Assembly (NCBI GenBank): GCA_021160245.1 | Contig: JAGHCW010000064.1 | Location: 1-37,228 of the forward strand | Reading direction: 5' to 3' | DNA from: a bacterium | GTDB lineage: Bacteria > B130-G9 | DNA: 37,228 bases | Shown: piece by piece, positions 15,829 through 24,664 of the stretch | Layout: each line of letters begins with the position of its first letter | Numbering within the stretch: the first letter of the stretch is position 1 | The notes under the pieces: generated by a model | What the model was told of the DNA's origin: nothing | What the model saw: only the letters and a program-made list of their open reading frames with translations | The model's database searches: none | Translations under genes and position numbers: made by a program

Positions 15829-18456
15829 CTATTCCTTGAACACGACGACGGTAGCGCCGGCGCCTCCCTGATTCTGAGGCGCGGCCCGGAAATCCGCGAC
15901 GGCCGGGTTCTCAGAGAGCGACTCGGCCACTGCGGCCTGGAGGACTCCCTTGCCAAAGCCGTGAACAATCCTGACCTGACGTATGTCCCACAGCAGCGCT
16001 TGGTCCATGTATTTCTCCAGCGCGACGAGCGCCTCGTCTCGCTTCATCCCAATAAGCATGAGCTCCGGTTTGGGGCTGGCGGATCCCTTAGCGAATACCG
16101 GTCGAACTTCCTCGGTGGGAAGCTTGCGAGGCGCAGCGGCCGGACTAAGACCTTCCACTTTGGACCTAACCCTAATTCCATCGAATAGAACCTCCACCTC
16201 GCCCTTCGATTTGAAGACATTGCTGACGACGCCATGAACATCCAACCCCTCCATCCGGACATTCATGCCCTTGCGAATAGTATCGATTGTGAGCTGCTCC
16301 GCGGCCGGCTTGCTCCGCTTCGCCTTTTTCTTACCTTTCGTAGCCAGTTCCCTATCCAATGCGCCAAGCCTCGTCCGCGCGCGGTCAACGTCACTGCCGT
16401 CCATCGTCTCCGCAGACTGCTTGCCCCTAAGCGAGGCCATCATGCTACGTATCTCGCTCTTCGCTTTCTTGACCAGGTCCTTCGCCTCTTTGTTTGCCGC
16501 ATCGATTATGTGCTGCGAACGCTCCTTGGCGAACGAGACCGACTTCTCGAGCTCAGCCTGCATAGCCGTCGTAGCCCGTGTCTTCTGCGTCAACTCTTTG
16601 GACTTTGCCTCAACCACAGATTGCTGCTCATCCAGGAAGGCAAGCAGCTCCGATACGCGACTCGACTCGACCGAGAGCGATGACTTCGCCTCGGCTACCA
16701 GCTCATCCGGCAGACCAAGCCGTCCAGCAATCTGAAAAGCATTGCTTGAACCCGGCAGACCGATCACAAGTTTATACGTCGGAACGAGCGAGACCGCGTC
16801 GAACTGAACTGATGCATTCTTGACGCCCGGAGTCGAATGGGCGAAGACCTTGATCGAGCTGTGATGCGTTGTGGCAATGGTATGCACATCCGACTCGGTC
16901 AGATGCTTCAAAAGGGCGATCGCGAGCGCAGAACCCTCAGCCGGGTCGGTTCCGGCGCCTATCTCATCCAGAAGCACGAGGCTTTGAGGCGCAAGGTTCT
17001 TCACGATTTTGACGATCTGAGTCATGTGCGATGAAAATGTGCTGAGCGATTGCTCAATGCCCTGCTCATCGCCAATATCCGCAAACACATTTTGGTAAAT
17101 GGGCACCTGCGATCCCTCATCAGCGGGGATATGAAAGCCCGTTTGAGCCAGAAGAGGCAACAGGCCGGCCGTCTTCAGCGAGACCGTCTTGCCCCCAGTG
17201 TTCGGCCCGGTAATCACAAGCGTTCGATAATCGCCCCCGATTGCCATGTCGATGGGGACTACTGTGAGATCGGGCTTCCTCTTTTCATCTTCGGGAGCCT
17301 CATCCTCCTTCTCGAACAAGAACCGGCGAGAGAGATCGGCGCTAGATTCTTCCTGAGAATGCTCATGTCCTTCGTCGGCAGGACGCAAGGTTGATACGTC
17401 CCCTCGAAAGCCCTTTTGCCCAAGCACAAGCAAGGGATGCCGAGCGCCCTTGAGCACCAGCCGCGTATCATCCGATATCTGCGGCATCTTCGCATCCAGC
17501 AGACTTGAGAACCTGGCCCTGGCGAGAATGCAATCAATAGCCGCAAGCAGACCGATATTCCGGCTTAAATCATCAGCGCACTCGCCAATATCCTGCGTCA
17601 GCACGCGCAGAATTCGCTCGATCTCATGCCTCTCCTCAATCTGAAGCTGCCGGACCCGATTGTTCAGATCAATAGTCTCTTTCGGCTCTACGAATATCGT
17701 CGCGCCACTCGCCGACTGATCGTGGATTACGCCCCCAACAGTCGATCGCATCTCGCTTTTTACCGGCAGAACGTATCGGCCATCGCGAACGGTTACATAC
17801 TGGTCTTGAACCGCGCCACCGGCGCCCGAGCGAAGGATTGACTCGAGAGTATCCTTGATCTTCCGCTGCGTTGAGGAGACCTTAATCCGAATTCGACGTA
17901 GCTCCGCGCTTGCGTTATCACGAATCTCGCCATTGGGAGCGACCACTCGCTCAATAGCGCTTGTGATCTCCGGCAGCGGAGCAATCAACGAGACCCGGCG
18001 CTTGAGCCTGGGAAGCGCCGCCTCAAGTTTTGAAAACCTTGTGACAAGTCTCTGGCAAACATGGAGCGTGCTGGCTATGTCAAGAAGCGACTCCGGCTGG
18101 AGCATTGACCCCAGTATCCGACTCGAGGCGATTGCCTCGTCAATCATCTTGACCCCGACAAGCGCAGAGCCGACCGCCTGCAGAAACTCGATGCCCTCCT
18201 TCGTCTCCGAAAGCAGGTTCTCAACTAATAGCTTATCTAATTGCGGCGATAGCGACTCAACCTCCCGACGGCCTCTCTCGGTCGCGGCCAACGAGGCAGC
18301 GAGTGTCAGCATTTTTGGATAATCCAGAATCTGAAGGCTTTTTTCGTCCAAGCAAAACGCTCCTTGATTGAAACTCCCCATCAAGAGTAGCTTCTGGGAG
18401 CTTGCAGTGTCAAGCAGCCCCTTCCCTCTCTCAAACACCTCTCTCGACGCATACAT
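15829..18456 (-). CDS. mutS2: MutS2 family ATPase
   Basis: The 875-residue protein has MutS2 core and clamp regions, Walker A GPNTGGKT (418-425), Walker B LVLLDEIGAGTDP, the ATTHH segment, a long coiled coil (about 590-690) and a C-terminal Smr-like domain (797-875). MutS2 proteins suppress recombination or rescue collided ribosomes. Two oddities stand out. There is an acidic 45-residue insertion (about 350-395) just before the ATPase core. The Smr LDxRG motif reads LMLIG (799-803), while HGFGKG (832-837) is kept, which suggests weak or no nuclease activity. The first ATG lacks a ribosome binding site; the ATG at codon 26 (18381) is nearer the usual family start. The membrane glycosyltransferase-like gene follows immediately. 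Confidence 0.93.
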   Translation of the reverse strand: MYASREVFERGKGLLDTASSQKLLLMGSFNQGAFCLDEKSLQILDYPKMLTLAASLAATERGRREVESLSPQLDKLLVENLLSETKEGIEFLQAVGSALVGVKMIDEAIASSRILGSMLQPESLLDIASTLHVCQRLVTRFSKLEAALPRLKRRVSLIAPLPEITSAIERVVAPNGEIRDNASAELRRIRIKVSSTQRKIKDTLESILRSGAGGAVQDQYVTVRDGRYVLPVKSEMRSTVGGVIHDQSASGATIFVEPKETIDLNNRVRQLQIEERHEIERILRVLTQDIGECADDLSRNIGLLAAIDCILARARFSSLLDAKMPQISDDTRLVLKGARHPLLVLGQKGFRGDVSTLRPADEGHEHSQEESSADLSRRFLFEKEDEAPEDEKRKPDLTVVPIDMAIGGDYRTLVITGPNTGGKTVSLKTAGLLPLLAQTGFHIPADEGSQVPIYQNVFADIGDEQGIEQSLSTFSSHMTQIVKIVKNLAPQSLVLLDEIGAGTDPAEGSALAIALLKHLTESDVHTIATTHHSSIKVFAHSTPGVKNASVQFDAVSLVPTYKLVIGLPGSSNAFQIAGRLGLPDELVAEAKSSLSVESSRVSELLAFLDEQQSVVEAKSKELTQKTRATTAMQAELEKSVSFAKERSQHIIDAANKEAKDLVKKAKSEIRSMMASLRGKQSAETMDGSDVDRARTRLGALDRELATKGKKKAKRSKPAAEQLTIDTIRKGMNVRMEGLDVHGVVSNVFKSKGEVEVLFDGIRVRSKVEGLSPAAAPRKLPTEEVRPVFAKGSASPKPELMLIGMKRDEALVALEKYMDQALLWDIRQVRIVHGFGKGVLQAAVAESLSENPAVADFRAAPQNQGGAGATVVVFKE

Positions 18457-18552
18457 AACAAGCTAATGGAAGGGAACGAGGCTGCAGAATGCGCAAGCTC
18501 AGGGAGCTTGGAAAGCCAGATACATGTTATTCACTTGAACAGAAGTCAGAAG

Positions 18553-18625
18553 TGGAGCTGGCGGGACTCGAACCCGCGACCCCTTGAATGCGAATCAAGT
18601 GCGCTCCCAACTGCGCTACAGCCCC
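18553..18625 (-). tRNA. tRNA-Ala (anticodon CGC)
   Basis: The reverse complement forms a cloverleaf with acceptor GGGGCTG/CAGCTCC, including the G3:U70 pair that marks alanine tRNAs. The anticodon stem CTTGA/TCAAG encloses loop TTCGCAT (anticodon CGC), and the T arm is GCGGGTTCGAGTCCCGC. The discriminator is A and CCA is not encoded. It reads GCG codons. Confidence 0.95.
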
Positions 18626-18781
18626 ACCCGCTTCATTCAGTGTCTATAACAATACAAGGTGTCGTGTGGTTTTGGCAAGAGCAAAAGGTGACGAGTTCGA
18701 CGCAAATATCCCAACGCAATGATGGATGAGCATGGGACGCTCCAGACCATCCGATCCGATGTTTTTGGCCTGAAGGACATC

Positions 18782-19252
18782 TCAACTCCCTCTCCTCCCA
18801 TCTGCGACTCGCCTCCTTTTTCGCCGGAGACGAACAATCTGGATGATGCCGGCGGCGACGAGCAGGAAGGGGATGAAATAAATGGATTGGTCGGGCCAGA
18901 AGAGGGGAATCTCAAACGACTTCCAAGTGAACGGAAAAAACCAATAGTAAGCGTCAGTTATGTGGCGTTGGAGCAGGTCCTCAAAGAGGTGCAACGAGGC
19001 GCCGAGCAAGAGATTCTTGAAGACCGTCGTCCGTATCGCCGGCTTGAATAGAAAACTGATGGCGTATGCCATAAGCAAAACACCGATGGGCGTGTGGCCT
19101 GGGGAGATGAACCAATAGCTGTTCTTGTGGAAGATCATCGGCATTCGCCCCAACAGGTCAGGAAGCGCAAGGCCGACAAAAAATAGCTCGCGATAGCGAT
19201 GCGGGCGCCTCACCAGATTGCCCGACAGAACATGGGTCATCAGGTCTGGCAT
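18782..19252 (-). CDS. YdjM/DUF457-like membrane-bound metal-dependent hydrolase
   Basis: A 156-residue membrane protein with the scattered His/Asp pattern of the YdjM (LexA-regulated) family: His7 in MTHVLSG, Asp32 in LPDLLGR, His53 in PGHTPIG, and His88/Asp92 in LHLFEDLLQRH. Hydrophobic helices lie at about 22-34, 56-70, 78-90 and 120-136, and the C-terminal tail is basic. A metal-dependent hydrolase activity is predicted for the family, but the substrate is unknown. Its ATG directly abuts the TAG of the upstream membrane gene, so the two are translationally coupled. Confidence 0.75.
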   Translation of the reverse strand: MPDLMTHVLSGNLVRRPHRYRELFFVGLALPDLLGRMPMIFHKNSYWFISPGHTPIGVLLMAYAISFLFKPAIRTTVFKNLLLGASLHLFEDLLQRHITDAYYWFFPFTWKSFEIPLFWPDQSIYFIPFLLVAAGIIQIVRLRRKRRRVADGRRGS

Positions 19253-19729
19253 CTATCTTCTCGCCTCGAAGCAGAAACGACGGAGATTGAAGCGAAAGCG
19301 GCGAAGAAAAAAGGCCATTACGCCGAGAAGAGCGATAGCGGAAACGTAGAGCTTGAGCCTATCCTTGCTGTAAATATGCCACGGCTTTTGCAGAATTAAG
19401 TAGCCGGGCGCCTTGAAGATCGCCTCAAATGAAATGAAGCACTCCTCGCTACCGGAAGGGATACTACCGACAACATCTATACGCCTCCCGTTGAGGTCGG
19501 CCACAACGAATCTCTCCGGGCCCTTGATCTCCTTTACCATCGTGAACTGGACCATGAACTGCGTGCCATCAAAGCGATCTGGGTCCTTGAGATAGTCCGA
19601 GAAGTGAGGCGCAAGTTCCGGGCCTTTGATCCCTGAATAGACGCACAGAGCGGCCAGGATGAGCAGGGGAAGCGCGATTTTCAGCCAGCGGAGCTTGTCA
19701 GAAAAGAGAATCGAAAGCCTGTCGCCCAA
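19253..19729 (-). CDS. Two-helix membrane protein with a possible OB-fold periplasmic domain
   Basis: I do not recognise a named family. The 158-residue protein has a hydrophobic helix near the N-terminus (about 17-34) and a second near the C-terminus (about 126-143), followed by an Arg-rich tail. Between them lies a roughly 90-residue beta-rich domain (RFDGTQFMVQFTMV, RFVVADLNGRRIDVVGS) that resembles an OB fold of the CcmE kind in outline only, without a recognisable haem-binding motif. The tight junction with the YdjM-like gene suggests a shared role at the membrane. Confidence 0.6.
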   Translation of the reverse strand: MGDRLSILFSDKLRWLKIALPLLILAALCVYSGIKGPELAPHFSDYLKDPDRFDGTQFMVQFTMVKEIKGPERFVVADLNGRRIDVVGSIPSGSEECFISFEAIFKAPGYLILQKPWHIYSKDRLKLYVSAIALLGVMAFFLRRFRFNLRRFCFEARR

Positions 19730-19848
19730 TACTTGATCGCCTCTTCAATGTGGTCGTCCCGCAAGTCTGTTCCGCCAGCGCAGGGGCGCTTCGAGAAATC
19801 GCCCCATCGGACTTGAGCTCTTTGGAATGGCCGTGATCGCTGAATCTC

Positions 19849-20496
19849 TTAGCCCATCAGCCCTTTAAGTGCCACGATAACGTAGCCGAATATCAGCACC
19901 ATAAGTGGAATAAAAAAGAGCACGGCGAGAATGAACGGCAGCAGGATCACGAGAAATGCCTTGAATCCAGAGATGCCGTAGTAATTCCTTATAGCCAGGA
20001 CTTTCAGGACGAAGACCCAAACTGCAATGGCAATGGCGCTGGATATCCAGAGAACCATGCCATTAGGTATTCCCCTTGCGATTAGCGCAAGCGGCGCAAG
20101 GAGTATCTGTGGCGTCAGGCACGAGGCGATCAAGAGGAAGAGCACGCGCGCGTCGCCGAGCGCATCGTCGTGAGTTGCGGCGAGATGATAGATGCCAACA
20201 CACACGACCAAGATAACGAAAGTCATAACCACCTGAGCGATACAGGCGAGAATGAAGAAGGGGACTTCCACAACAGGCAACCCGCCCATGAGCATCTTGC
20301 CAGTCGTTTGGCTGACCACGGCCAGCAGAATAACCAGAGCGGCTATCCAGTATGGACGGCGATCAGCAAGGCCGACTGCCGCGCTTCGAGGCGCCATGAG
20401 CTGATCATAGAGCAGAGATATATTGCTCTGATGTTTGACATCTGGATTGGCGAATTCGCCCGAAAACTCGCCTGGAACAGCGAACTCGCTTGACAC
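19849..20496 (-). CDS. Yip1-family membrane protein
   Basis: The 215-residue product has a soluble N-terminus, then about five transmembrane helices from residue 47. The layout, with conserved polar loops such as YHLAATHDDALGDARVLF between helices, is that of bacterial Yip1-domain proteins, whose function is not defined. It starts two bases after the sppA stop codon and so belongs to the same transcript. Confidence 0.72.
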   Translation of the reverse strand: MSSEFAVPGEFSGEFANPDVKHQSNISLLYDQLMAPRSAAVGLADRRPYWIAALVILLAVVSQTTGKMLMGGLPVVEVPFFILACIAQVVMTFVILVVCVGIYHLAATHDDALGDARVLFLLIASCLTPQILLAPLALIARGIPNGMVLWISSAIAIAVWVFVLKVLAIRNYYGISGFKAFLVILLPFILAVLFFIPLMVLIFGYVIVALKGLMG

Positions 20497-20498
20497 AG

Positions 20499-21536
20499 CT
20501 AGTTACCCCCCGTTAATTCTTGGAGCCCCATCGGGTATGCGAACGCCGCCTCTGCCGGCCCGAGATTCGCCCTGAACTGCAATGGCGAGTCGAGTTCACC
20601 AACAAGCATGTCCTTCAGAGATGGCCCTCCGAACCTGCTGTCTAAGAACCGGAAGAACTTTTCGAATGGCTCGACGATAGGTCTCACGATACGAGGTTTC
20701 CCCTCGATTCCGCCAAGCTCCGCTGCCCTATTTATCGCGTCATCGAGTGTTCCGAGTCCGTCTATGAGGCGCCTCTCCAATGCCATCGTGCCGGTGAATA
20801 TCCGGCCATCAGCCATTGGAAGCAGTTCGTCCAACGGGATATTGCGTCCCTTTGAGACCTCGTCAACGAATTGCTGGTAGCAGTCCATAATCAGCGCCTG
20901 CAAAAGCTCCCGCTCTTCGGGCGTCATTTCGCGCCAGAACGACGCTATATCCTTGTGCTTGCCGCTCTTTATCACGTTGTACTTGATGCCCAACATCCTG
21001 AGCAGGCCCTCCAGATTCGCAGTTGCGATTATCACGCCAATGCTGCCGGTCAAAGAACCCGGGTTAGCCACTATCTCATCGCAAGCGGAGGCTATGTAGT
21101 AACCGCCCGAAAAAGCCATGTCCGCGACCGAGGCGATGACTTTCTTGCCCTCCTTCTGGGCAAGATGGATTTCGTTGCATATCTCCTGGACGCTGCCGAC
21201 TGTGCCGCCCGGGCTGTTAATCTGAATAACGATTGACTTCACGTTGGGGTCTTCGCGCAGATTCTTAAGCTCGCGGACTATCCGAAGGGCGCCCCTGGGA
21301 TAGGCGTCGAACATGCCTTGCGATTGGCTGAACGTGATCGGCCCAAATACTCGAACGAGGCCAACACTGGGCCCAGAGACAGGCTCAAAGTCCGAGAATT
21401 TGTTCTCAAACGCTGCTGCCCAGCGGTGAACAGCGCTCTTTCTGGGTTGGGTACTCTCTTTCTGAAGGAGCAGGACTCCGATCGCAACCGCCCCTATACA
21501 AAGAACCAGAAGAATGACAACGAAGGCTTTTTTCAT
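20499..21536 (-). CDS. sppA: Signal peptide peptidase SppA
   Basis: A short-form SppA of 345 residues. One N-terminal signal anchor (5-24) holds a ClpP/crotonase-fold protease domain in the periplasm. The motifs INSPGG (106-111) and DMAFSGGYYIAS (139-150, catalytic Ser143) are present. The Lys of SGKHKDIASF (193 or 195) completes the Ser-Lys dyad. It degrades cleaved signal peptides and other membrane-embedded peptides. GGAGAG lies a few bases before the ATG. It is followed immediately by the Yip1-like gene. Confidence 0.93.
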   Translation of the reverse strand: MKKAFVVILLVLCIGAVAIGVLLLQKESTQPRKSAVHRWAAAFENKFSDFEPVSGPSVGLVRVFGPITFSQSQGMFDAYPRGALRIVRELKNLREDPNVKSIVIQINSPGGTVGSVQEICNEIHLAQKEGKKVIASVADMAFSGGYYIASACDEIVANPGSLTGSIGVIIATANLEGLLRMLGIKYNVIKSGKHKDIASFWREMTPEERELLQALIMDCYQQFVDEVSKGRNIPLDELLPMADGRIFTGTMALERRLIDGLGTLDDAINRAAELGGIEGKPRIVRPIVEPFEKFFRFLDSRFGGPSLKDMLVGELDSPLQFRANLGPAEAAFAYPMGLQELTGGN

Positions 21537-21637
21537 ACGTCTCTCCCCAGGGATATTTGGTTATAGTCTTTTTCTCTGAGTCCGTACTGTCTTTTTACTC
21601 TAATATCGCTAAAACTCAAGTGGCCGGTCAGTTCTGA

Positions 21638-21660
21638 ACTCATAACTGCTAATTATGAGT
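21638..21660. repeat. 8-bp inverted repeat downstream of the pseudopilin-like genes
   Basis: ACTCATAA (21638-21645) and TTATGAGT (21653-21660) form a perfect AT-rich stem with a 7-base loop directly after the stop of the gene at 21662. Without a T tract it is a weak terminator at best; it could also be an operator upstream of sppA. Confidence 0.35.
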
Positions 21661-21661
21661 A

Positions 21662-22426
21662 TCACCGTATCAAAAGGCCAATATCATCGCCTCTCAACTC
21701 CTGTGCGGATGGGGATGTCTCCACGATGCCATTTGGCCCAGCGGAAAGTAGCCAGACGTTATTGCGGGGCTTCGTCCCACCGGGGAATCCGCAGACCGAG
21801 ACTAGATACGCGTGGCCCCAAGGATCTGCGTGCTCATCCCGAAGATAAGGCCCATTCCAGCCCGATGACGAGGCCTCCTTCTGCTTGAACCAGCGCCTAT
21901 TGCGCTTACCGTTACTAATCAGCAAGTAGTAGATATTCGCCGACCGGCGACCCCATGACACTCCTACTGTATCCTTGAACTTAGGCCTTCGGCCGACTCT
22001 GCTGATTAAATAGTCCACTAGCGAGTCACTCCTCTGTCCGTTGCGCATTGGCCAATCCCCCACATCGCGCTTAAACTGCATGATAGCCTCTGCGATTTGG
22101 TGGCAATCACCTAGCACTCGCGCCTCGTCGCCTGCCGTCTGCTCTGGCATTTCCAAGTCCATGTCCATATTAGCAGCCTCCGCGGCGGGATACGCTCCGC
22201 TCTCAAAAGGCTCAACGCTGGCCTCCAGCTGTTCTCTCGATTTGCGAGCAACAAAATATGACGCGACCAGTGACACAAATAGGCCAACCATCGCTATTAT
22301 GATAAAGACCTTCAATGAGGTCGCGCCGTCTGTTCTCCTTAAAGATAGCAGTGTTGCCGCTCTTCTGCGATAGAGATGTTTTAGAGCAATTGGATTGCCC
22401 GTGCCGGTCATGTCCTCCCTCACCAT
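21662..22426 (-). CDS. Pseudopilin-like protein lacking the conserved Glu5 (copy 2)
   Basis: From the ATG at 22426 the product is 254 residues: a basic N-terminus, one hydrophobic helix (37-59 in this numbering) and a globular domain. The helix start GATSLKVFIIIAMVG resembles a type IV pilin N-terminus after a prepilin-like Gly, but position +5 is Lys instead of Glu. The C-terminal part (WNGPYLRDEHADPWG, GFPGGTKPRNNVW, LSAGPNG) is like the GspG major pseudopilin C-terminus. GGAGG lies seven bases before 22426. An upstream ATG at 22501 overlaps the previous stop as ATGA, so a longer, coupled form is possible. It is a tandem paralogue of the next gene. Confidence 0.68.
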   Translation of the reverse strand: MVREDMTGTGNPIALKHLYRRRAATLLSLRRTDGATSLKVFIIIAMVGLFVSLVASYFVARKSREQLEASVEPFESGAYPAAEAANMDMDLEMPEQTAGDEARVLGDCHQIAEAIMQFKRDVGDWPMRNGQRSDSLVDYLISRVGRRPKFKDTVGVSWGRRSANIYYLLISNGKRNRRWFKQKEASSSGWNGPYLRDEHADPWGHAYLVSVCGFPGGTKPRNNVWLLSAGPNGIVETSPSAQELRGDDIGLLIR

Positions 22427-22497
22427 CTCGCGTCCTCCCACTTTCCGCCTCAGTTTGAATTGTGGGGCGGGCTTTCCAGCCTGCCAGATAATTGCTA

Positions 22498-23259
22498 TCA
22501 TTCCATGATCTGACCAACATCATCGCCGACCGTTTGCCTAAACGACGGAGCCGTTTCCACGACCCCATTCGGGCCGGCCGAGAGGCACCAGACGTTATTG
22601 TCGGGATTTGTGCCTCCTTGGAAGCCGGATGCAGAGACCAGATAGGCTCGACCCCAAGGATCAGGATTCTCATGGGGCAAATACGGCCCATTCCAGCCCT
22701 CAAAGCGGCCCGAGATGTTCTTAAAATAATCAAGCCATCCCTTTTTCTCTGGCCCATCGCTTACGAGGTACGAGTGTAGATTATCGCTGGAATCTCCCCA
22801 GGGGGCCCTTACCTTCTCGCTGAATTGCGGAAGCTGACCCGCATTTCCAAAAAGGTAATCGATCCGCGCGTCCTCGTCCGCCGCGCCCCTGATAGGCCAT
22901 TGTTTGGTGTCCTTCTGAAATAGCTTGATAGCGGTTCCTATATCTCCACAGTCCCGACTTGCCCGCCAGCTCAGGTCATTCGTCGCATTCATATCATCTG
23001 TGCGGTCTATGCCAAGCACATGGCCAACGGCGCTTCGCTGCCTGTTCATGTTGTCAACAAGCTGCCTCGTCATCTCCACTTCGCCCAACAGCGGGCTTGT
23101 CGGAATGCCGCCCGAGGCCGACGCTTCGCCATCCGAAGGCTGAATCTCTGTGATAAGATAGACGATACCCGCGATTATCCCCGCAGCCAACACGACGGTC
23201 AGTATCAAGCCGCCGGACGCCGCGCCGGTGGTGTTGCGGGCAAAAGAGAATTTCAACAT
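22498..23259 (-). CDS. Pseudopilin-like protein lacking the conserved Glu5 (copy 1)
   Basis: From the ATG at 23259 (GGAG six bases upstream) the product is 253 residues with a hydrophobic helix at about 15-37 directly after NTTGAASGG. The globular part shares many segments with its tandem paralogue: FQKDTKQWPIRG, WNGPYLPHENPDPWG, GFQGGTNPDNNVW and LSAGPNGVVET. The C-terminal half looks like GspG-type pseudopilins. The N-terminal helix lacks the FTLIE motif and Glu5. No other type II secretion or type IV pilus gene is in the window. It may be a membrane-anchored protein built from a pseudopilin domain. Confidence 0.68.
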   Translation of the reverse strand: MLKFSFARNTTGAASGGLILTVVLAAGIIAGIVYLITEIQPSDGEASASGGIPTSPLLGEVEMTRQLVDNMNRQRSAVGHVLGIDRTDDMNATNDLSWRASRDCGDIGTAIKLFQKDTKQWPIRGAADEDARIDYLFGNAGQLPQFSEKVRAPWGDSSDNLHSYLVSDGPEKKGWLDYFKNISGRFEGWNGPYLPHENPDPWGRAYLVSASGFQGGTNPDNNVWCLSAGPNGVVETAPSFRQTVGDDVGQIME

Positions 23260-23362
23260 AATAATCTCCATCAATGTTAAGTGTGGCTTGCTCAATGCCC
23301 ATCAACGCAAAAGAGATTCACACAAGGGCCATTCTGAATCAACTATAGCCCATGTGCATTCC

Positions 23363-23393
23363 TTGGATTGAGGTGTAGTCTGTCCACTATAAT
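23363..23393 (+). promoter_or_regulatory. Possible promoter of fbaB
   Basis: A perfect TATAAT (23388-23393) lies 135 bases before the aldolase ATG. The best -35 match is TTGGAT (23363-23368) at a long 19-base spacing, so only the -10 element is convincing. Confidence 0.35.
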
Positions 23394-23527
23394 AAGTAAT
23401 TGGCATGTTCGAAACTGATCGCTATTGCTCTAAGGCCCATCGTTCGACAATACTAATAGAATCTCAATAGGAACCACATCACAGCACTGTTAGCAGTCGA
23501 TTGAGTTGCGACTTAGAAGGAGACAAC

Positions 23528-24580
23528 ATGACCAAAGTTATCGAAAAATACTTAGGAGACGAGGCGCAGGCGCTATTGGGACATGAGTGCAAGACGATAC
23601 CGAAAGCGCAGCTGCACCTGCCGGGCAGCGATTTCGTCGATCGGGTCTTCATCGACTCTGACCGTAACAATCGCGTCTTGGGCAATCTGCAATGGCTATA
23701 CAGTCACGGCCGACTTGGCGGAACGGGCTATGTCTCGATACTCCCCGTGGACCAAGGCGTTGAGCACACGGCAGGCGCCTCATTTGCGCCCAACCCTCTC
23801 TATTTCGATCCCGAAAACATCGTTAAACTCGCTATAGAAGGCGGCTGCAATGCCGTTGCAAGCACGCTCGGGGTACTAGGGCTTGTATCTCGCAAATACG
23901 CCCACAAGATACCGTTCGTGCTGAAGTTCAACCATAACGAGCTAATGACGTATCCCAATACATTTGACCAGCGACTCTTCGCGTCAGTCGAACAGGGATA
24001 CGAGATGGGCGCGGTTGGTGTTGGGGCAACGATCTATTTCGGCGCCCCAGAGTCCTTCCGTCAAATCGAGGAGGTAAGCGCGGCGTTCGAGCGGGCGCAC
24101 GAGCTTGGCCTCTTCACGGTTTTGTGGTGCTATACAAGGAACTCAGGATTCATAAAAGACGGTGTGGATTACCACACAGCGGCGGATTTGACATCGCAGG
24201 CGAACCACCTAGGCGTCACTATTCAGGCGGATATTATCAAGCAAAAACTGCCGACCTGCAATGGCGGTTTCACGGCGATCAATTTCGCCAAGATCCATCC
24301 ACTCGTCTATGAGAAGCTCACAACCGACCACCCAATTGACCTCGCGCGATATCAGGTCGCGGGATGCTATATGGGCCGCATCGGGCTAATCAACTCCGGC
24401 GGCGCATCAGGCGCCAATGACTTCCATGACGCCGTTGAGACTGCTGTCATCAACAAGCGAGCCGGCGGTCAGGGCCTCATCTCAGGCCGCAAAGCCTTCC
24501 AGCGACCGATGGCGGAGGGTGTCAAACTGCTGAATGCAATACAGGATGTTTACATATCCAGCGATGTTACGATAGCCTGA
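23528..24580 (+). CDS. fbaB: Fructose-bisphosphate aldolase class I (FbaB/DhnA type)
   Basis: The 350-residue product follows Escherichia coli FbaB almost throughout. Shared segments include [29 protein letters not shown], the phosphate-binding region [15 protein letters not shown] and the end [10 protein letters not shown]. Lys238 in ADIIKQK is the expected Schiff-base lysine. It cleaves fructose 1,6-bisphosphate to dihydroxyacetone phosphate and glyceraldehyde 3-phosphate in glycolysis or gluconeogenesis in the cytoplasm. The frame is open from 23501, but AAGGAGA just before 23528 and the family start fix the ATG there. It is the first plus-strand gene of the window and is transcribed alone. 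Confidence 0.96.
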   Translation: MTKVIEKYLGDEAQALLGHECKTIPKAQLHLPGSDFVDRVFIDSDRNNRVLGNLQWLYSHGRLGGTGYVSILPVDQGVEHTAGASFAPNPLYFDPENIVKLAIEGGCNAVASTLGVLGLVSRKYAHKIPFVLKFNHNELMTYPNTFDQRLFASVEQGYEMGAVGVGATIYFGAPESFRQIEEVSAAFERAHELGLFTVLWCYTRNSGFIKDGVDYHTAADLTSQANHLGVTIQADIIKQKLPTCNGGFTAINFAKIHPLVYEKLTTDHPIDLARYQVAGCYMGRIGLINSGGASGANDFHDAVETAVINKRAGGQGLISGRKAFQRPMAEGVKLLNAIQDVYISSDVTIA

Positions 24581-24596
24581 TAATCGATTTCAGACG

Positions 24597-24640
24597 AAAA
24601 ACCGGGGCGTCCGGGGGGCTCATCCGCTGGTGAGCTCCCC
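24597..24640. terminator. Possible bidirectional terminator between fbaB and the radical SAM gene
   Basis: GGGGGGCTCA (24613-24622) pairs with TGAGCTCCCC (24631-24640) with one mismatch and an 8-base loop, between convergent genes. On the minus strand TTTTT (24597-24601) follows about ten bases after the stem. On the plus strand there is no T tract, so it fits the radical SAM transcript better. Confidence 0.35.
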
Positions 24641-24664
24641 ACGTGGGCGTTTGTACGAGAGAAG

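Noticed and set aside
18466-18729. Plus-strand ORF of 87 codons
   Set aside because: It runs through the antisense of tRNA-Ala, so the frame is incidental.
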